DNA from: Nostoc sp. JL34 | Lineage (GTDB): Bacteria; Cyanobacteriota; Cyanobacteriia; Cyanobacteriales; Nostocaceae | DNA length: 64,000 nucleotides | Assembly: GCF_017114945.1 (NCBI RefSeq) | Contig: NZ_JABXKQ010000066.1 | Coordinates: forward strand, 1 to 64,000 | Direction of reading: 5' to 3' | Part shown: positions 1 to 9,290 of the stretch, piece after piece | How positions within the stretch are numbered: the stretch's first letter is position 1 | Layout of the letters: the number at the start of each line of letters is the position of its first letter | Translations under genes and position numbers: made by a program | Notes under the pieces: generated by a model | Database searches by the model: none | Seen by the model: the letters and a program-made list of their open reading frames with translations, nothing else | What the model was told of the DNA's origin: nothing

Positions 1-178
1 AGGTAGCCGTTCTTGAACCCAATTAAATACCCTTGCTAAGTTAAACTCTTAGTAACTAATTATACTCTCATGAGAGTAATAAAAGAGCGCTAACAGATGT
101 AGCTCCTAATTTTTTGAGTTTGATGGAGGTTAGAAGCTTGAAGAACATTGCAATGTTCGTAGAATAATTACCGTTCAT

Positions 179-1591
179 TTATGCACTGAGAGTACAGTTT
201 CCTAAAACTTCAATAATGCAGGGTTCCTGATTGGAATATACTCGCCTTTTTCCTCGAAATCGAACAGGCATCACTTTGTTCTTAATTGACCCAAGCTCTA
301 ACTCTAAAACATCTTCAACAAGTTGACTCATCTTCAGATAATACACTGCCCATAGCCATGCTTTTGGTAAAAATAATCTCGGTTCTTTTTGAAGCTTTGC
401 CCACAGTTCTGGAAAAATTCCTTTTTTAACTTCTACTGTATGGTTGTATGGTGCAGTGATTTGAGTAGTAGGAAAGAACCGTCCGATATCTTTAGGAAGT
501 GCTTCTCCTAGCAACATTTGACGAATACGCAATTCAGCGATTTCGTCAGCACTGTAGTTATTGAAATTTGCCTCCAATATAAAGCTACTATTCTGCGATC
601 GCTGAATTGGTTTAAGCGTAATGTTAAAGCTGGTTTTTCCCGCCAAGGACTCAGATAACACAGACGAAACTTCCATAATGCCAGCATCGTGCTGATCAGC
701 ATAAGTAATCTGCTTTTTATTGTGGAACTCTCCTGGATGAAGAGATTTCAACTCAGCAACCTGTTCCATATTCTTTGGTGACAGTTGAATAATAATGCTT
801 CGATCTGGTTGAGTAGCACTCGATTTAGTTTGGAAAAATTTATCATTCAGCATGACCCAATCTCCTGAGTTTTTCACAGTTCCAGTGCTTCGGGAAGTGC
901 TACTTTTTGAGGTAGGAGTTTTTCGAGGTGTTGCAGATGTGTTATTTGCTGATGTTATTTTCTTGCGATCGCTAGCTACAGGTGAAGATTCAGATTCTGT
1001 TTTCACTTCTGGTTTCTTCTTAGTTTGTTTCTTAGCGGCAGTAAGAGGTTGGGACGCTGCATTTGGATACTGGTTTAGCCAAAGAGTTAAATGCTCTCGC
1101 AATTGATCGCGAAAGTTAGCAGGAGTTTTATATTCCCGAAATAACCCTTTGCCTCGAAACTTAGCTTTAAACTCCAGCGCCTCTTCCCGTTGTCTCAATT
1201 GCTCCTTTGTAGTAAGGTGAGCTGGTGCTTCACGAAAGTAGAACCAAACCTGTGGTTTTCCTTTACGCATTAAACTTCTGACTGCTCGTGCAAACTCTTC
1301 TGCCGTTCCAGATTTGGCACGTGGAGTCGGTGTTCCAATCCGATTCCACATAATGCCGATAAAGAGCTCATACTCTTGCATCTTGCCAATTTGTTCATTA
1401 AGTATGGCTTGACCATCTTTACCGTAACTGGGAAAAGCGTTTGCTGAACTAACAACTTCAAGCACAATTCCCTTATTTGCCGCAACGGTTCGGTTAATCT
1501 CCTCTTTTAGTTTTTCCACATGACGACGCTCTGTAGCAACATCACCTGGCGAGGCGAGAAAAATTTTTATAACGATTCTCACTTGCGGCAT
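179..1591 (-). CDS. DUF4062-domain protein
   Basis: The N-terminal ~110 residues match the DUF4062 pattern: IKIFLASPGDVATERRHVEK, then a segment ending YELFIGIMWNRIGTPTPRAKSG and a TAEEFARAV helix. From family knowledge this is a TIR-like alpha/beta domain often found at the front of signalling or conflict NTPases. Here there is no NTPase. A low-complexity Lys/Ser/Thr-rich linker (about residues 190-255) leads to a C-terminal half of ~215 residues that I do not recognise. The ATG at 1591 (MPQVRI) is preferred over the GTG at 1603 because the DUF4062 strand begins directly after it. The gene stands alone. A role in sensing or defence is inference only. Confidence 0.7.
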   Translation of the reverse strand: MPQVRIVIKIFLASPGDVATERRHVEKLKEEINRTVAANKGIVLEVVSSANAFPSYGKDGQAILNEQIGKMQEYELFIGIMWNRIGTPTPRAKSGTAEEFARAVRSLMRKGKPQVWFYFREAPAHLTTKEQLRQREEALEFKAKFRGKGLFREYKTPANFRDQLREHLTLWLNQYPNAASQPLTAAKKQTKKKPEVKTESESSPVASDRKKITSANNTSATPRKTPTSKSSTSRSTGTVKNSGDWVMLNDKFFQTKSSATQPDRSIIIQLSPKNMEQVAELKSLHPGEFHNKKQITYADQHDAGIMEVSSVLSESLAGKTSFNITLKPIQRSQNSSFILEANFNNYSADEIAELRIRQMLLGEALPKDIGRFFPTTQITAPYNHTVEVKKGIFPELWAKLQKEPRLFLPKAWLWAVYYLKMSQLVEDVLELELGSIKNKVMPVRFRGKRRVYSNQEPCIIEVLGNCTLSA

Positions 1592-2039
1592 TTTCAAAAA
1601 CACGGGCTATTCAAGGAAGTGGGCAAGATTCTGACTGTTACTATTGTGACAAATAGCTGTAACTCAGATCCTGCTTTACTAAGTTATAACCCATACCTTT
1701 GTACTGGTAAGTGGTTAGATTTAAGAAAAAATCAGAGCGCAATTGCGATCGCGCTACTTGCCAATTAGTGTCGTCTTACGGTTTTGTAATTGCATCGGTC
1801 TGCAATGTTAATGCATCGGTCTGTTATGCCAATACATTGACCTGTTATACCAATACATCGGTCTGTTATGCCAATACATCGACCTGTTATACCAATACAT
1901 CGGTCTGTTATGCCAATACATCGACCTGTTATCTTAAACCACCCTTTCTAACCTTGCCCTATCTGAAAATTTCATCTTACTGATAACTTTTTTTGTTGTA
2001 ATGGGCACATTAAATATACAATTTACTAAGTATGCATGT
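1592..2039. other. intergenic region with tandem repeat
   Basis: Spacer between two divergently oriented genes. It holds a HIP1 octamer at 1745-1752 and the seven-unit 21-bp repeat listed separately. An open frame runs through the repeat only because 21 is a multiple of three; I see no reason to call it a gene. Confidence 0.6.
1791..1937. repeat. 21-bp tandem repeat, seven units, alternating types
   Basis: Seven contiguous 21-bp units run from 1791 to 1937. After two founder-like units, two variants alternate strictly: one with CGGTCTGTTATGCCAA and one with CGACCTGTTATACCAA, so the higher-order period is 42 bp. Coupled differences (GG with GCC, AC with ACC) suggest amplification of a two-unit block. 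It lies about 100 bp upstream of the next gene. Confidence 0.9.
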
Positions 2040-2414
2040 ATGCCTCCCCAAAATACAACAAACCGTTTGCGCCCTCAACTGATTAGTCAAGATATTGACT
2101 CATTCCACGGTTTGCAAACCATCAGCACCTACAATACGACTCGTGCTGATGCCTCAACTGCTAAGTTACAGGAAGTTTATCAGGCGATGTTGATTTCTCA
2201 ACAAACCGAAACCGAGAAACTAGCTTTATACCGTGCTGCTTCTGATGCTGCTCGATTAGCAGAGTGGGAATTTCATAATGCTGTATTGGCAATGAAAGAA
2301 GTTGTGCGCGGGCAATATGGTTCAGATAGCGATCAGGCTCAAGCTGTGGGACTGAAGAAAAAATCAGAGCGCAAGCGTCCTTCCCGCAAAAAGCCAGATG
2401 CGATCGCAAGTTGA
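2040..2414 (+). CDS. conserved cyanobacterial hypothetical protein
   Basis: A soluble protein of 124 residues from the ATG at 2040 (MPPQNTTNRLRPQ); an ATG at 2001 would add 13 residues. The middle is strongly helical and charged (AKLQEVYQAMLISQQTETEK, then AARLAEWEFHNAVLAMKEVV). The tail is very basic (KKKSERKRPSRKKPD), which suggests nucleic-acid contact. I recognise the sequence type from other filamentous cyanobacteria but know of no function. No Shine-Dalgarno sequence is evident before either start. Confidence 0.6.
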   Translation: MPPQNTTNRLRPQLISQDIDSFHGLQTISTYNTTRADASTAKLQEVYQAMLISQQTETEKLALYRAASDAARLAEWEFHNAVLAMKEVVRGQYGSDSDQAQAVGLKKKSERKRPSRKKPDAIAS

Positions 2415-2492
2415 TCGACTTAATTGAGTTTGGAAATTAGCGATCGCCGCCCGTGTAATGAGCTTTCATCGTCTCGGCGATCGCAAATTTAT

Positions 2493-4706
2493 CTACAGCA
2501 GCTTGTCTAAGGTAATTGGCAAATCACGGACGCGCTTACCTGTGGCATGATAGACAGCATTAGCGATCGCTGCCGCAGTGCCAGTAATTCCAATTTCACC
2601 AATTCCTTTGACACCAAGCGGGTTGATATGTGGATCGTCTTCATCCACAAACAACACCTCAATATCAGGAACGTCTGCATTCACTGGTACGTGATATTCA
2701 GCCAGATCATGGTTGACAACGCGTCCTCGGTTCGGGTCTGTTATGGTGTCTTCCATTAACGCCATGCCGATGCCATAAATAATCCCACCGATCAGCTGAC
2801 TGTTGGCTGTTTTAGCGTTGAGGATGCGTCCCCCGCCAAAAGTTCCTACCCAGCGTGATACTCGCACTTCACCCAAATCAGGCTCAACGCGAACTTCGGC
2901 AAACTGCGCTCCAAATGAATGCATTGAGAACTTCTTTTGTTCGTCTCCAGGCTTGGCATCTCCACGCGCTTCGAGCATTTTCATTCCATGCCGTGCCAAG
3001 ATTGCCTCATAAGTTTCGCTGGCGGAAGATTTATTTTTTAAGAAAAAGCTGCCATCTCGCGCAATCACATCCTCAGCCTTTGAACTATAAAGCGGTGATT
3101 TTTGATCGGCAAGTGCTAGTTGCAAAAGCTGACTGCGTGCTTGATTTCCCGCTAAATGCACGGCTGAACTGACACTGGCGGCGGTTTGTGAACCACCAGA
3201 AACGGGCGTTTCTGGCATCTTGGTATCGCCTAGTTCAAAGCGGACTTTGCTAACTGGTAGACCGAGTGCCTCAGCTGCAACTTGAGTCATGACAGTATAA
3301 GTTCCGGTGCCAATATCTTGGGAACCGCTCAATACAACGGCTGTACCGTCTGCCATAATTCGAGCGATCGCTGATGCTGGAGAACGATTGGTAGGATAAG
3401 TAGCTGTCGCCATACCCCAACCAATCAAATAATTACCGTCGCGCATTGAACGAGGCTTGGGATTGCGCTTTTGCCAGCCAAACTTTTCTGCCCCCAATTT
3501 GTAACACTCTCTTAGTGACTTACTCGACCAAGGCAGTTTTTTACTAGGATCGACTTCAGCATAGTTACGTAGACGCAGTTCCACCGGATCGATATTGAGC
3601 GCATAAGCTAGTTCATCCATTGCTGATTCTAAAGCAAACGACCCAGAAGCTTCGCCTGGGGCCCGCATAAAGGTTGGTGTTCCTTCATCGAGTTGAACCA
3701 GACGGTGGCTAGTTTCGATATGCGGGCAAGCGTAAATCATCCGGGCGCTTTTACCAACAGGTTCGATAAATTCATCAAAAGTTGAAGTCTGGGAAGTGCC
3801 GGCGTGTCGCAAAGCAGTCAATTTGCCATCGCGGGTTGCACCGAGAGAAACCTGTTGAATTGTCTCCGGTCGAAAGCCGACAGGCCCATACATCTGTATA
3901 CGTCCCAAAACTAATTTTACTGGGCGATTAACCTGCCGTGCTGCCATCGCAGCTATTGGCACATGCGACCAAGCCGACCCTTTGCAACCGAAGCCACCGC
4001 CCACAAAGTAAGACATAACGCGGACTTTCTCAGGCTCAATTCCTAATACCCCTGCAACTTTTTGTTGAACCTGAAAGATTCCCTGAGTTGCGTCATACAG
4101 CAGCAGCTCATCCCCTTGCGAAACTGCTGTTGTGGCATGAGGCTCCATCGGATTGTGATTTTCTACTGGGGTGGTATAGGTTTGCTCGACGCGGACAGCC
4201 GCCGCCGCTAGTCCCTGGCTGACATTGCCATGCGCGGAATCTGGCGGCTCTTCTCTAGGGATTTTACCTTTAGGTAAGTATGCCTTAGCGAGGTTTTCCC
4301 GCATATTGATGGTTGGTTTCTCTTCGTCATAGCGAACTTGCACCAGCGAGGCAGCATACATCGCTCGTTCAAAGGTATCGGCAACGACGACACCAATGTG
4401 CTGACCGCTATACAGGATAACGTTATCTTGCAGGACTTGTAGCTTGCGACCGCCGCCCTTTTCTCCAGAAGCTTTGGGCGCGTTAAGGTGGGTAATTACT
4501 GCTAATACACCCGGTACTTTTTCCGCCGCCTTGGTATCAATTTGGGCAATCTTCCCTTTGGCGATCGCACTTTGAATTGTCACGCCATAAGTCATTTTTG
4601 CTACCGGAAACTCAGCCGCATAGCGGGCGCCGCCAGTTACCTTAAGCCGTCCATCAACTCGATTTAACGGTTTGCCGACAACTATATTTTTATCCCCTGT
4701 ATTCAT
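2493..4706 (-). CDS. molybdopterin-binding subunit of xanthine dehydrogenase-family aldehyde oxidoreductase (PaoC/YagR type)
   Basis: Large catalytic subunit of a molybdenum hydroxylase, 737 residues, the usual size for PaoC/YagR. The N-terminal part has the aldehyde oxidase hammerhead (GGARYAAEFPVAKMTYG). The Moco-binding core shows GGGFGCKGSAW, RAPGEASGSFALE and GSQDIGTGTYTVM. Near the C-terminus KGIGEIGITGTAAAIANA carries the expected catalytic Glu. The enzyme should oxidise aldehydes or related substrates, passing electrons to the FeS and FAD subunits encoded just upstream. Its ATG overlaps the stop codon of the FAD-subunit gene (ATGA), so translation is probably coupled. Substrate and cellular location are not proven by the sequence. 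Confidence 0.92.
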   Translation of the reverse strand: MNTGDKNIVVGKPLNRVDGRLKVTGGARYAAEFPVAKMTYGVTIQSAIAKGKIAQIDTKAAEKVPGVLAVITHLNAPKASGEKGGGRKLQVLQDNVILYSGQHIGVVVADTFERAMYAASLVQVRYDEEKPTINMRENLAKAYLPKGKIPREEPPDSAHGNVSQGLAAAAVRVEQTYTTPVENHNPMEPHATTAVSQGDELLLYDATQGIFQVQQKVAGVLGIEPEKVRVMSYFVGGGFGCKGSAWSHVPIAAMAARQVNRPVKLVLGRIQMYGPVGFRPETIQQVSLGATRDGKLTALRHAGTSQTSTFDEFIEPVGKSARMIYACPHIETSHRLVQLDEGTPTFMRAPGEASGSFALESAMDELAYALNIDPVELRLRNYAEVDPSKKLPWSSKSLRECYKLGAEKFGWQKRNPKPRSMRDGNYLIGWGMATATYPTNRSPASAIARIMADGTAVVLSGSQDIGTGTYTVMTQVAAEALGLPVSKVRFELGDTKMPETPVSGGSQTAASVSSAVHLAGNQARSQLLQLALADQKSPLYSSKAEDVIARDGSFFLKNKSSASETYEAILARHGMKMLEARGDAKPGDEQKKFSMHSFGAQFAEVRVEPDLGEVRVSRWVGTFGGGRILNAKTANSQLIGGIIYGIGMALMEDTITDPNRGRVVNHDLAEYHVPVNADVPDIEVLFVDEDDPHINPLGVKGIGEIGITGTAAAIANAVYHATGKRVRDLPITLDKLL

Positions 4707-5686
4707 GCCATCCCTCCCACCGTTGTCAGCGCCTTAACAATTGTGCGTTTAGCCAGTTCGACCTTAAACCCGTTGTATTTTTGAGGTTTAGCTCCGGCGA
4801 TCGCAGCCAATGCTGCTGCTTGAAATGTTGCCTGGTTTGCCGGCTTGTTCAGAAGCACTTTTTCCGCTTCAAAGGCGCGCCAAGGCTTTGTTCCGACGCC
4901 ACCAAGGGCAATCCGTGCCGAGCGAATGATGCCATTTTGAATATCTAATGCCGCCGCAACCGATGTCATCGCAAAAGCATAGGAGGCGCGATCGCGGACT
5001 TTTAAATAGTGCGATCGCTTTCCAAAGGTTGAAGCAGGTAAGTCAACGGCAACAATTAACTCTCCGTGTTCTAGAACTGTTTCCCTTTCTGGCGTTTCGC
5101 CAGGTAGAAGATGAAAATCTACAAGGGGAATACTACGCTCTCCCCTCGGCCCGCGTGTTTGCACAACGGCATCGAGTGCGATCATTGCCACCGCCATATC
5201 AGAAGGATGGGTGGCAATACAGCGATCGCTACCGCCAAGAATCGCATGAATGCGGTTATAACCCTCGATTGCCGGACAACCTGAACCAGGAACGCGCTTA
5301 TTGCAGGGGAAGGCGGTGTCGCGGAAGTAGTAGCAGCGGGTACGTTGCAGTAAATTTCCGCCCACACTTGCCATGTTTCGCAGTTGCGGTGATGCCCCAG
5401 ACAGCAAAGCCTCTGACAGCACGGGGTAACGCTCCTGAATGAGCGGATTATAAGCAACGTCGCTATTGCTTGCCATTGCTCCAATCCGCACGCCATTACC
5501 CTGTACTTCTATCTTGGTTAACGGTAGTGGATTAATGTCAACTAACTGTTTTGGCGTTTGTACATTCAGCTTCATCAAATCAATTAAGCTTGTACCCCCT
5601 GCCAAGTAAGCAGCTTGCACCTCTGGAGTAACCAAAGCCACGGCATTCTCTGCTTGTCCTGCTTTGTTATAGCTAAACGGCTGCAT
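4703..5686 (-). CDS. FAD-binding subunit of molybdenum hydroxylase (PaoB/YagS type)
   Basis: Medium subunit, 327 residues, with the FAD_binding_5 signature AGGTSLIDLMKLNVQTP and a CO-dehydrogenase flavoprotein C-terminal domain. Between them sits a Cys-rich insertion (C118, C128, C137, C156; RCYYFRDTAFPCNKRVPGSG) of the kind that binds a [4Fe-4S] cluster in E. coli PaoB, which sets it apart from ordinary xanthine dehydrogenase FAD subunits. It relays electrons from the [2Fe-2S] subunit. The gene overlaps the PaoA-like gene by 14 nt and the PaoC-like gene by 4 nt, so the three form one tight operon. Confidence 0.92.
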   Translation of the reverse strand: MQPFSYNKAGQAENAVALVTPEVQAAYLAGGTSLIDLMKLNVQTPKQLVDINPLPLTKIEVQGNGVRIGAMASNSDVAYNPLIQERYPVLSEALLSGASPQLRNMASVGGNLLQRTRCYYFRDTAFPCNKRVPGSGCPAIEGYNRIHAILGGSDRCIATHPSDMAVAMIALDAVVQTRGPRGERSIPLVDFHLLPGETPERETVLEHGELIVAVDLPASTFGKRSHYLKVRDRASYAFAMTSVAAALDIQNGIIRSARIALGGVGTKPWRAFEAEKVLLNKPANQATFQAAALAAIAGAKPQKYNGFKVELAKRTIVKALTTVGGMA

Positions 5687-6296
5687 CTTTTTTTCCCTCT
5701 AAGACATCGCGGACAGCAGCCACGATATTTGGATAAGCGCCACAACGGCAGATATTGCCGCTCATCAGTTCACGAATGTCGGCATCCGATTTAGCGTGTC
5801 CCTCGTTCACCAAACCCACCGCCGAACAAATCTGTCCTGGCGTGCAGTAGCCGCACTGAAACGCATCGCGGGACAGAAACGCGGCTTGCATCGGGTGCAG
5901 ATTGTTTCCTTGCTCCAACCCTTCAATAGTTGTAATTTTTGCATCAGTATGCATAATCGCAAATGTCAGGCACGAATTAATCCGTTGCCCATCAACCAGC
6001 ACCGTGCAAGCACCGCACTGACCATGATCGCAACCTTTTTTAGTACCAATTAGTCCTAGATATTCTCGAAGTGCGTCAAGTAAGGTCACACGTGGTTCAA
6101 TTTGCAAACTATGTGCTGTTCCATTCACTTGCAGCGTCACCTTCACAGTTTCAGGTGTCGAAGTTGCCAGCATGGGAGTAGTTTTTTTGACTGGAGTTTG
6201 TGCTACAGCTTTCTCTACAAAATTAGCGATCGTAGCCGCTACTGTGCTGACAATCATCAGTTGACCCAACTTACGGCGTCTTAGGAAAAACTTCAT
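5673..6296 (-). CDS. [2Fe-2S] subunit of molybdenum hydroxylase (PaoA/YagT type)
   Basis: Small iron-sulfur subunit, 207 residues. Cluster one is ligated by C89, C94, C97 and C109 (GCDHGQCGACTVLVDGQ); cluster two by C148, C151, C183 and C185 (QCGYCTPGQ, NICRCGAYPN). A long leader (residues 1-33, LRRRKLGQLMIVSTVAATIA) has paired arginines followed by a hydrophobic stretch and an Ala-rich end, so it looks like a Tat signal; export of the folded complex to the periplasm, as for E. coli PaoABC, is inferred. The ATG at 6296 has GGAG 9 nt upstream. First gene of the operon. Confidence 0.92.
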   Translation of the reverse strand: MKFFLRRRKLGQLMIVSTVAATIANFVEKAVAQTPVKKTTPMLATSTPETVKVTLQVNGTAHSLQIEPRVTLLDALREYLGLIGTKKGCDHGQCGACTVLVDGQRINSCLTFAIMHTDAKITTIEGLEQGNNLHPMQAAFLSRDAFQCGYCTPGQICSAVGLVNEGHAKSDADIRELMSGNICRCGAYPNIVAAVRDVLEGKKDAAV

Positions 6297-7019
6297 TTAT
6301 TTACTCCATTCTGTTTTTGTTGAGTAATAATATTGAGTAATTCTCTCTGAATCAATTTATTTATATAAAACCACTTTTTATTTCAAGCATTTTCCTCAAA
6401 ATGACATTGTTAACAGAATACAATTTCATCTTGTTATCGTCTCTCTATCAGAAGTTTTATGCCATAAGTATCATCTATAACTTTTATTATGTTTTATAAT
6501 AAGAATGCTTTTCCTAGATAAAACAGTTAAATTTTAGAGTAATTATTCAATTAATCTTCTCTACTAATTATGTCTGGAGCTTCAGTAAATAGGATGTTAA
6601 AAATACTTAATAAAAGTTCAAAATGCTGACTTTAGACTTGATTTACTAGCATTTATAAAACTTTTAACTATCTTGAAAAATTTAGCCTTTATTTGATGAA
6701 AGAAAAGGTTATTAGTCTCTAAACAAATTAGTATAGTTGCCATCTTGTATTGCAGAAGATTGGATTGGCTCAATCCAGATTATCAGCTATTACATAAAAT
6801 CTGCTAATACTTTTTAGAAAACAGTAGTCCCAGTCATGAAAAAGTAAATTAAAAACTCTTACTCTTTGTCGTCAACATGGCACATTTGCATGAACTTTTG
6901 GTTACAGAATGGCTTAATAAAAACACGCCAGAAAGCTCTCTTTTAAAAGAGTAACATCCTATGTAAACTAGTTATAATTATTACCTCAGGATAAATATAT
7001 TCCTATGTGATCCTGCTAC

Positions 7020-7126
7020 TATAGCGGTTCCCATTCAGATGCGGTACAAAATTATATCGCGAATTGTAGGGGCACGGCAGTGCCGTGCCCCTACGGGTGT
7101 ACTTCGCTAGATCGGGAAACGCTATA
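7020..7126. mobile_element. fold-back MITE-like element, intact copy
   Basis: A 107-bp element with imperfect terminal inverted repeats (TATAGCGGTTCCC on the left; GGGAAACGCTATA on the right) and a strong central palindrome (GTAGGGGCACGGCAG followed by its complement). It has no coding capacity. A second copy occurs at 59268-59590, where another element is inserted exactly in the palindrome centre. Confidence 0.75.
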
Positions 7127-7427
7127 ACAAAACAATAGCGGTTTTAAATACAAAGTATAAAACCCCTGAACTGACAATCAATGCAGATATTTATCAAATC
7201 ATCAGCTACGCCAACACAACAAAATGTAAGCCTTTTTGATATATCCTAAAGACTTGAGACAGCCACTAGATATTAAAGGTGATCAAATCCGAGTCCGCAG
7301 CCTCACCTTTTCCCTAGATAAAAATAATAATCTCGATCGCGCAGTTAAAAAATCTTTTTCTTTTCTCCTAATCCCCTCAGAACTCATATCAGGTTTGGTT
7401 AAATACTTATAACATCTGTAGGTTGGG

Positions 7428-7495
7428 TTGAGGAACGAAACCCAACGCTTGATGCTTGTTCATGTTGGGTTTCACTGCCGTTCAACCCAACCTAC
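7428..7495. repeat. palindromic repeat
   Basis: Arms GTAGGTTGGGTTGA and TTCAACCCAACCTAC close the element; inner arms GAAACCCAAC and GTTGGGTTTC form a second stem. I recognise this as a type of interspersed repeat common in cyanobacterial spacers. Confidence 0.7.
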
Positions 7496-7737
7496 ACTGA
7501 TAAATTTTATTATTAGTAATCACCCGAACTTGATATCACACTAATTAGTAAAGGGGATAGATGACATTCGCTTACTGCGAAGCACCCATCCCCGAATAGC
7601 TGCCCAGATGATCAACCTGGAATCTATAGTCCGGTATCTAATCATCCCAGTATCGGCCGAGATATGGCGATTGTCACTGGGATAGATACTGATTTAGATA
7701 GATATATACGAAAAGATAGTTACACAATTACTCTTTT

Positions 7738-9000
7738 TCACCCCTTCTTCCATCCCTCCATTGCTAACAACGCTGTGCCATAAGCAGCTTCTGTGTACAC
7801 TGATGCTACGACAGGAACCTGCAAATGACGCGCCCTAATTGCAGTCCAAGTTTTATTCGCCGCGCCACCGCCAGCGGTATAAACACGGCTCAATTTGTCT
7901 GCACCCATTTCTTGTAATAATTCATACCCTCGTGCTTCGATGCGGGCAATACTTTCTAATAAGCCATGCAAAAATTCCGTCGGGTGATCTGGGCGTGGTT
8001 CCAATCGTGGGGGTAGATTGGGATCATTAATAGGAAAGCGATCGCCTACCTTCAACAACGGATAATAATCTAACTCGCTGGCAATTGAAGCATCAATCTC
8101 ACAGCTAAGGCTTTCTAACTCAGCATTTGTGAAAAATTGCTTAAGTACTGCACCACCAGTATTAGAAGCACCACCAGTCAGCCACAAATCACCCAAGCGA
8201 TGGCTGTAAATCCCGTATCGCGCATCTTCTACACGGGTACGGCTTAACAACTTTAGTACCAACGTTGAACCAAGGGAAGTAACGGCTTCACCAGGTAATT
8301 TTGCCCCACTGGCAAGAAAAGCGGCAATACTATCAGTTGTACCAGCACACATCAAACAATCACTGCGTAAACCGAACTTATCCGCAATTTCAGGGCGCAA
8401 TTGGGCAATTGGAGTCCCAGGTGGTAAAACTTTGGGTAGCTGAATCGGTATTTGCAGCAATTCTAGCCATTCTGGGTATTTCAACTCCTCCACGTCATAA
8501 CCCAGCTTTAAAGCATTATGGTAATCGCTAATACCTAAATACCCATGTAGGAGAAACGCCAGCCAATCTGCTTGATGCAAGAAATATCTAGCTTCATTAA
8601 AAGCAGGTAATTGCCTCATCCACATTAGTTTGGCCAGGCTGGAGGTGGCACTCAACACGGTATGATTAGGAGGGGCGATACTCCTCAAATGCTCTAGCAC
8701 CAATGATCCCCGCGCATCGTTGTACAACAGTGGTGCATCTACAGGATTGCCAGCAGCATCAACCAGCAAGACGGTGGAAGAAGTACCGTTAATTGCGATC
8801 GCTTTAATTTCTCGCCGCAACTCTTCAGGTATTTGTTCCACCAGCATAAACAAAGCCTCCTGCCAAATTTTTGGCGTAACAGCCGCTAGAGCATCGTTAA
8901 AGGGATATCGCACCTCAGCCTGAATATAGGAAGCTTCCTCGTCAATCACCACGCCGCGTGCGCCAGATGTGCCGAAGTCGATACCCAGATATAAATTCAT
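7738..9000 (-). CDS. FGGY-family carbohydrate kinase, D-ribulose kinase (SePSK type)
   Basis: 420 residues, closely resembling the structurally studied Synechococcus sugar kinase SePSK, which phosphorylates D-ribulose. The N-terminal phosphate-binding loop is GIDFGTSGARG, with D8, T11 and S12 in the positions known for SePSK. The substrate Asp is D223 in CAGTTDSIAAFLASG. Other shared blocks are SLAKLMWMRQ, SDYHNALKLGY and TAGGGAANKTW, and the protein is shorter than typical FGGY kinases, as SePSK is. A cytosolic role feeding ribulose phosphate into the pentose-phosphate pool is likely. No neighbouring sugar transporter is present. The family call is firm and the exact substrate is inferred. 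Confidence 0.88.
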   Translation of the reverse strand: MNLYLGIDFGTSGARGVVIDEEASYIQAEVRYPFNDALAAVTPKIWQEALFMLVEQIPEELRREIKAIAINGTSSTVLLVDAAGNPVDAPLLYNDARGSLVLEHLRSIAPPNHTVLSATSSLAKLMWMRQLPAFNEARYFLHQADWLAFLLHGYLGISDYHNALKLGYDVEELKYPEWLELLQIPIQLPKVLPPGTPIAQLRPEIADKFGLRSDCLMCAGTTDSIAAFLASGAKLPGEAVTSLGSTLVLKLLSRTRVEDARYGIYSHRLGDLWLTGGASNTGGAVLKQFFTNAELESLSCEIDASIASELDYYPLLKVGDRFPINDPNLPPRLEPRPDHPTEFLHGLLESIARIEARGYELLQEMGADKLSRVYTAGGGAANKTWTAIRARHLQVPVVASVYTEAAYGTALLAMEGWKKG

Positions 9001-9158
9001 AATTTTTATAAATTTTTTTAATGGAGAATAACTAAGGACTACTGACTAATAACTGCTTTTGTTGCATCTTGTAACAAGATATTCCACAATCTTGGCAAAA
9101 CAAGGAAAAGTAGTAAACGAACTGTTCAAAATCTATTCAGGTTAGGAGGTTTTCAGCC

Positions 9159-9290
9159 ATGCCTATCTTAGATACTCTGTATATCGCTCAGATATCTTCC
9201 ATCTCAGATACTCAAGTCTACATCGCTCTAGTTGTGGCGCTGATCCCAGGAGTTCTAGCTTGGCGATTAGCCACAGAACTTTACAAATAA
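9159..9290 (+). CDS. psaM: photosystem I reaction centre subunit XII (PsaM)
   Basis: A 43-residue protein whose last ~30 residues (ISDTQVYIALVVALIPGVLA, then WRLATELYK) are the PsaM sequence, a single thylakoid-membrane helix at the PSI trimer interface. AGGAGG ends about 9 nt before the ATG at 9159, a strong ribosome-binding site that fixes this start. The result is a protein with about 12 more N-terminal residues (MPILDTLYIAQI) than the usual ~31-residue PsaM; no in-frame ATG offers the short form. Monocistronic: the ribulose kinase diverges upstream. Confidence 0.93.
   Translation: MPILDTLYIAQISSISDTQVYIALVVALIPGVLAWRLATELYK

Larger units (their letters stand above)
6297..7737. other. 1.4-kb intergenic region, AT-rich, with palindromic elements
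   Basis: No convincing gene. About 6300-6960 is very AT-rich. Two palindromic elements are listed separately (7020-7126 and 7428-7495). A short open stretch around 7250-7400 reads like part of a protein but could not be tied to a family. The region separates two operons transcribed in the same direction, so the ribulose kinase terminates here and the promoter of the molybdenum hydroxylase operon must lie just beyond 6296. Confidence 0.55.

Noticed and set aside
1791-1937. CRISPR array
   Set aside because: Units are contiguous with no spacers, and are 21 bp with alternating sequence; no cas gene is near.
1711-1983. Open frame through the 21-bp repeats, encoding a Cys/Tyr/Asn/Thr repeat peptide
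   Set aside because: It stays open only because the repeat length is a multiple of three. It has no Shine-Dalgarno, no conserved flank and runs through non-coding repeat units.
4948-5442. 164-codon frame opposite the FAD subunit gene
   Set aside because: Shadow of a strongly supported coding sequence; no domain features.
6880-6955. 25-codon frame starting MAHLHELL
   Set aside because: Too short, no ribosome-binding site, no known small photosynthetic protein matches it.
7250-7420. Possible protein relic in the spacer before the ribulose kinase gene
   Set aside because: The short open stretch looks protein-like but I could not link it to any family, and it has no start signal.
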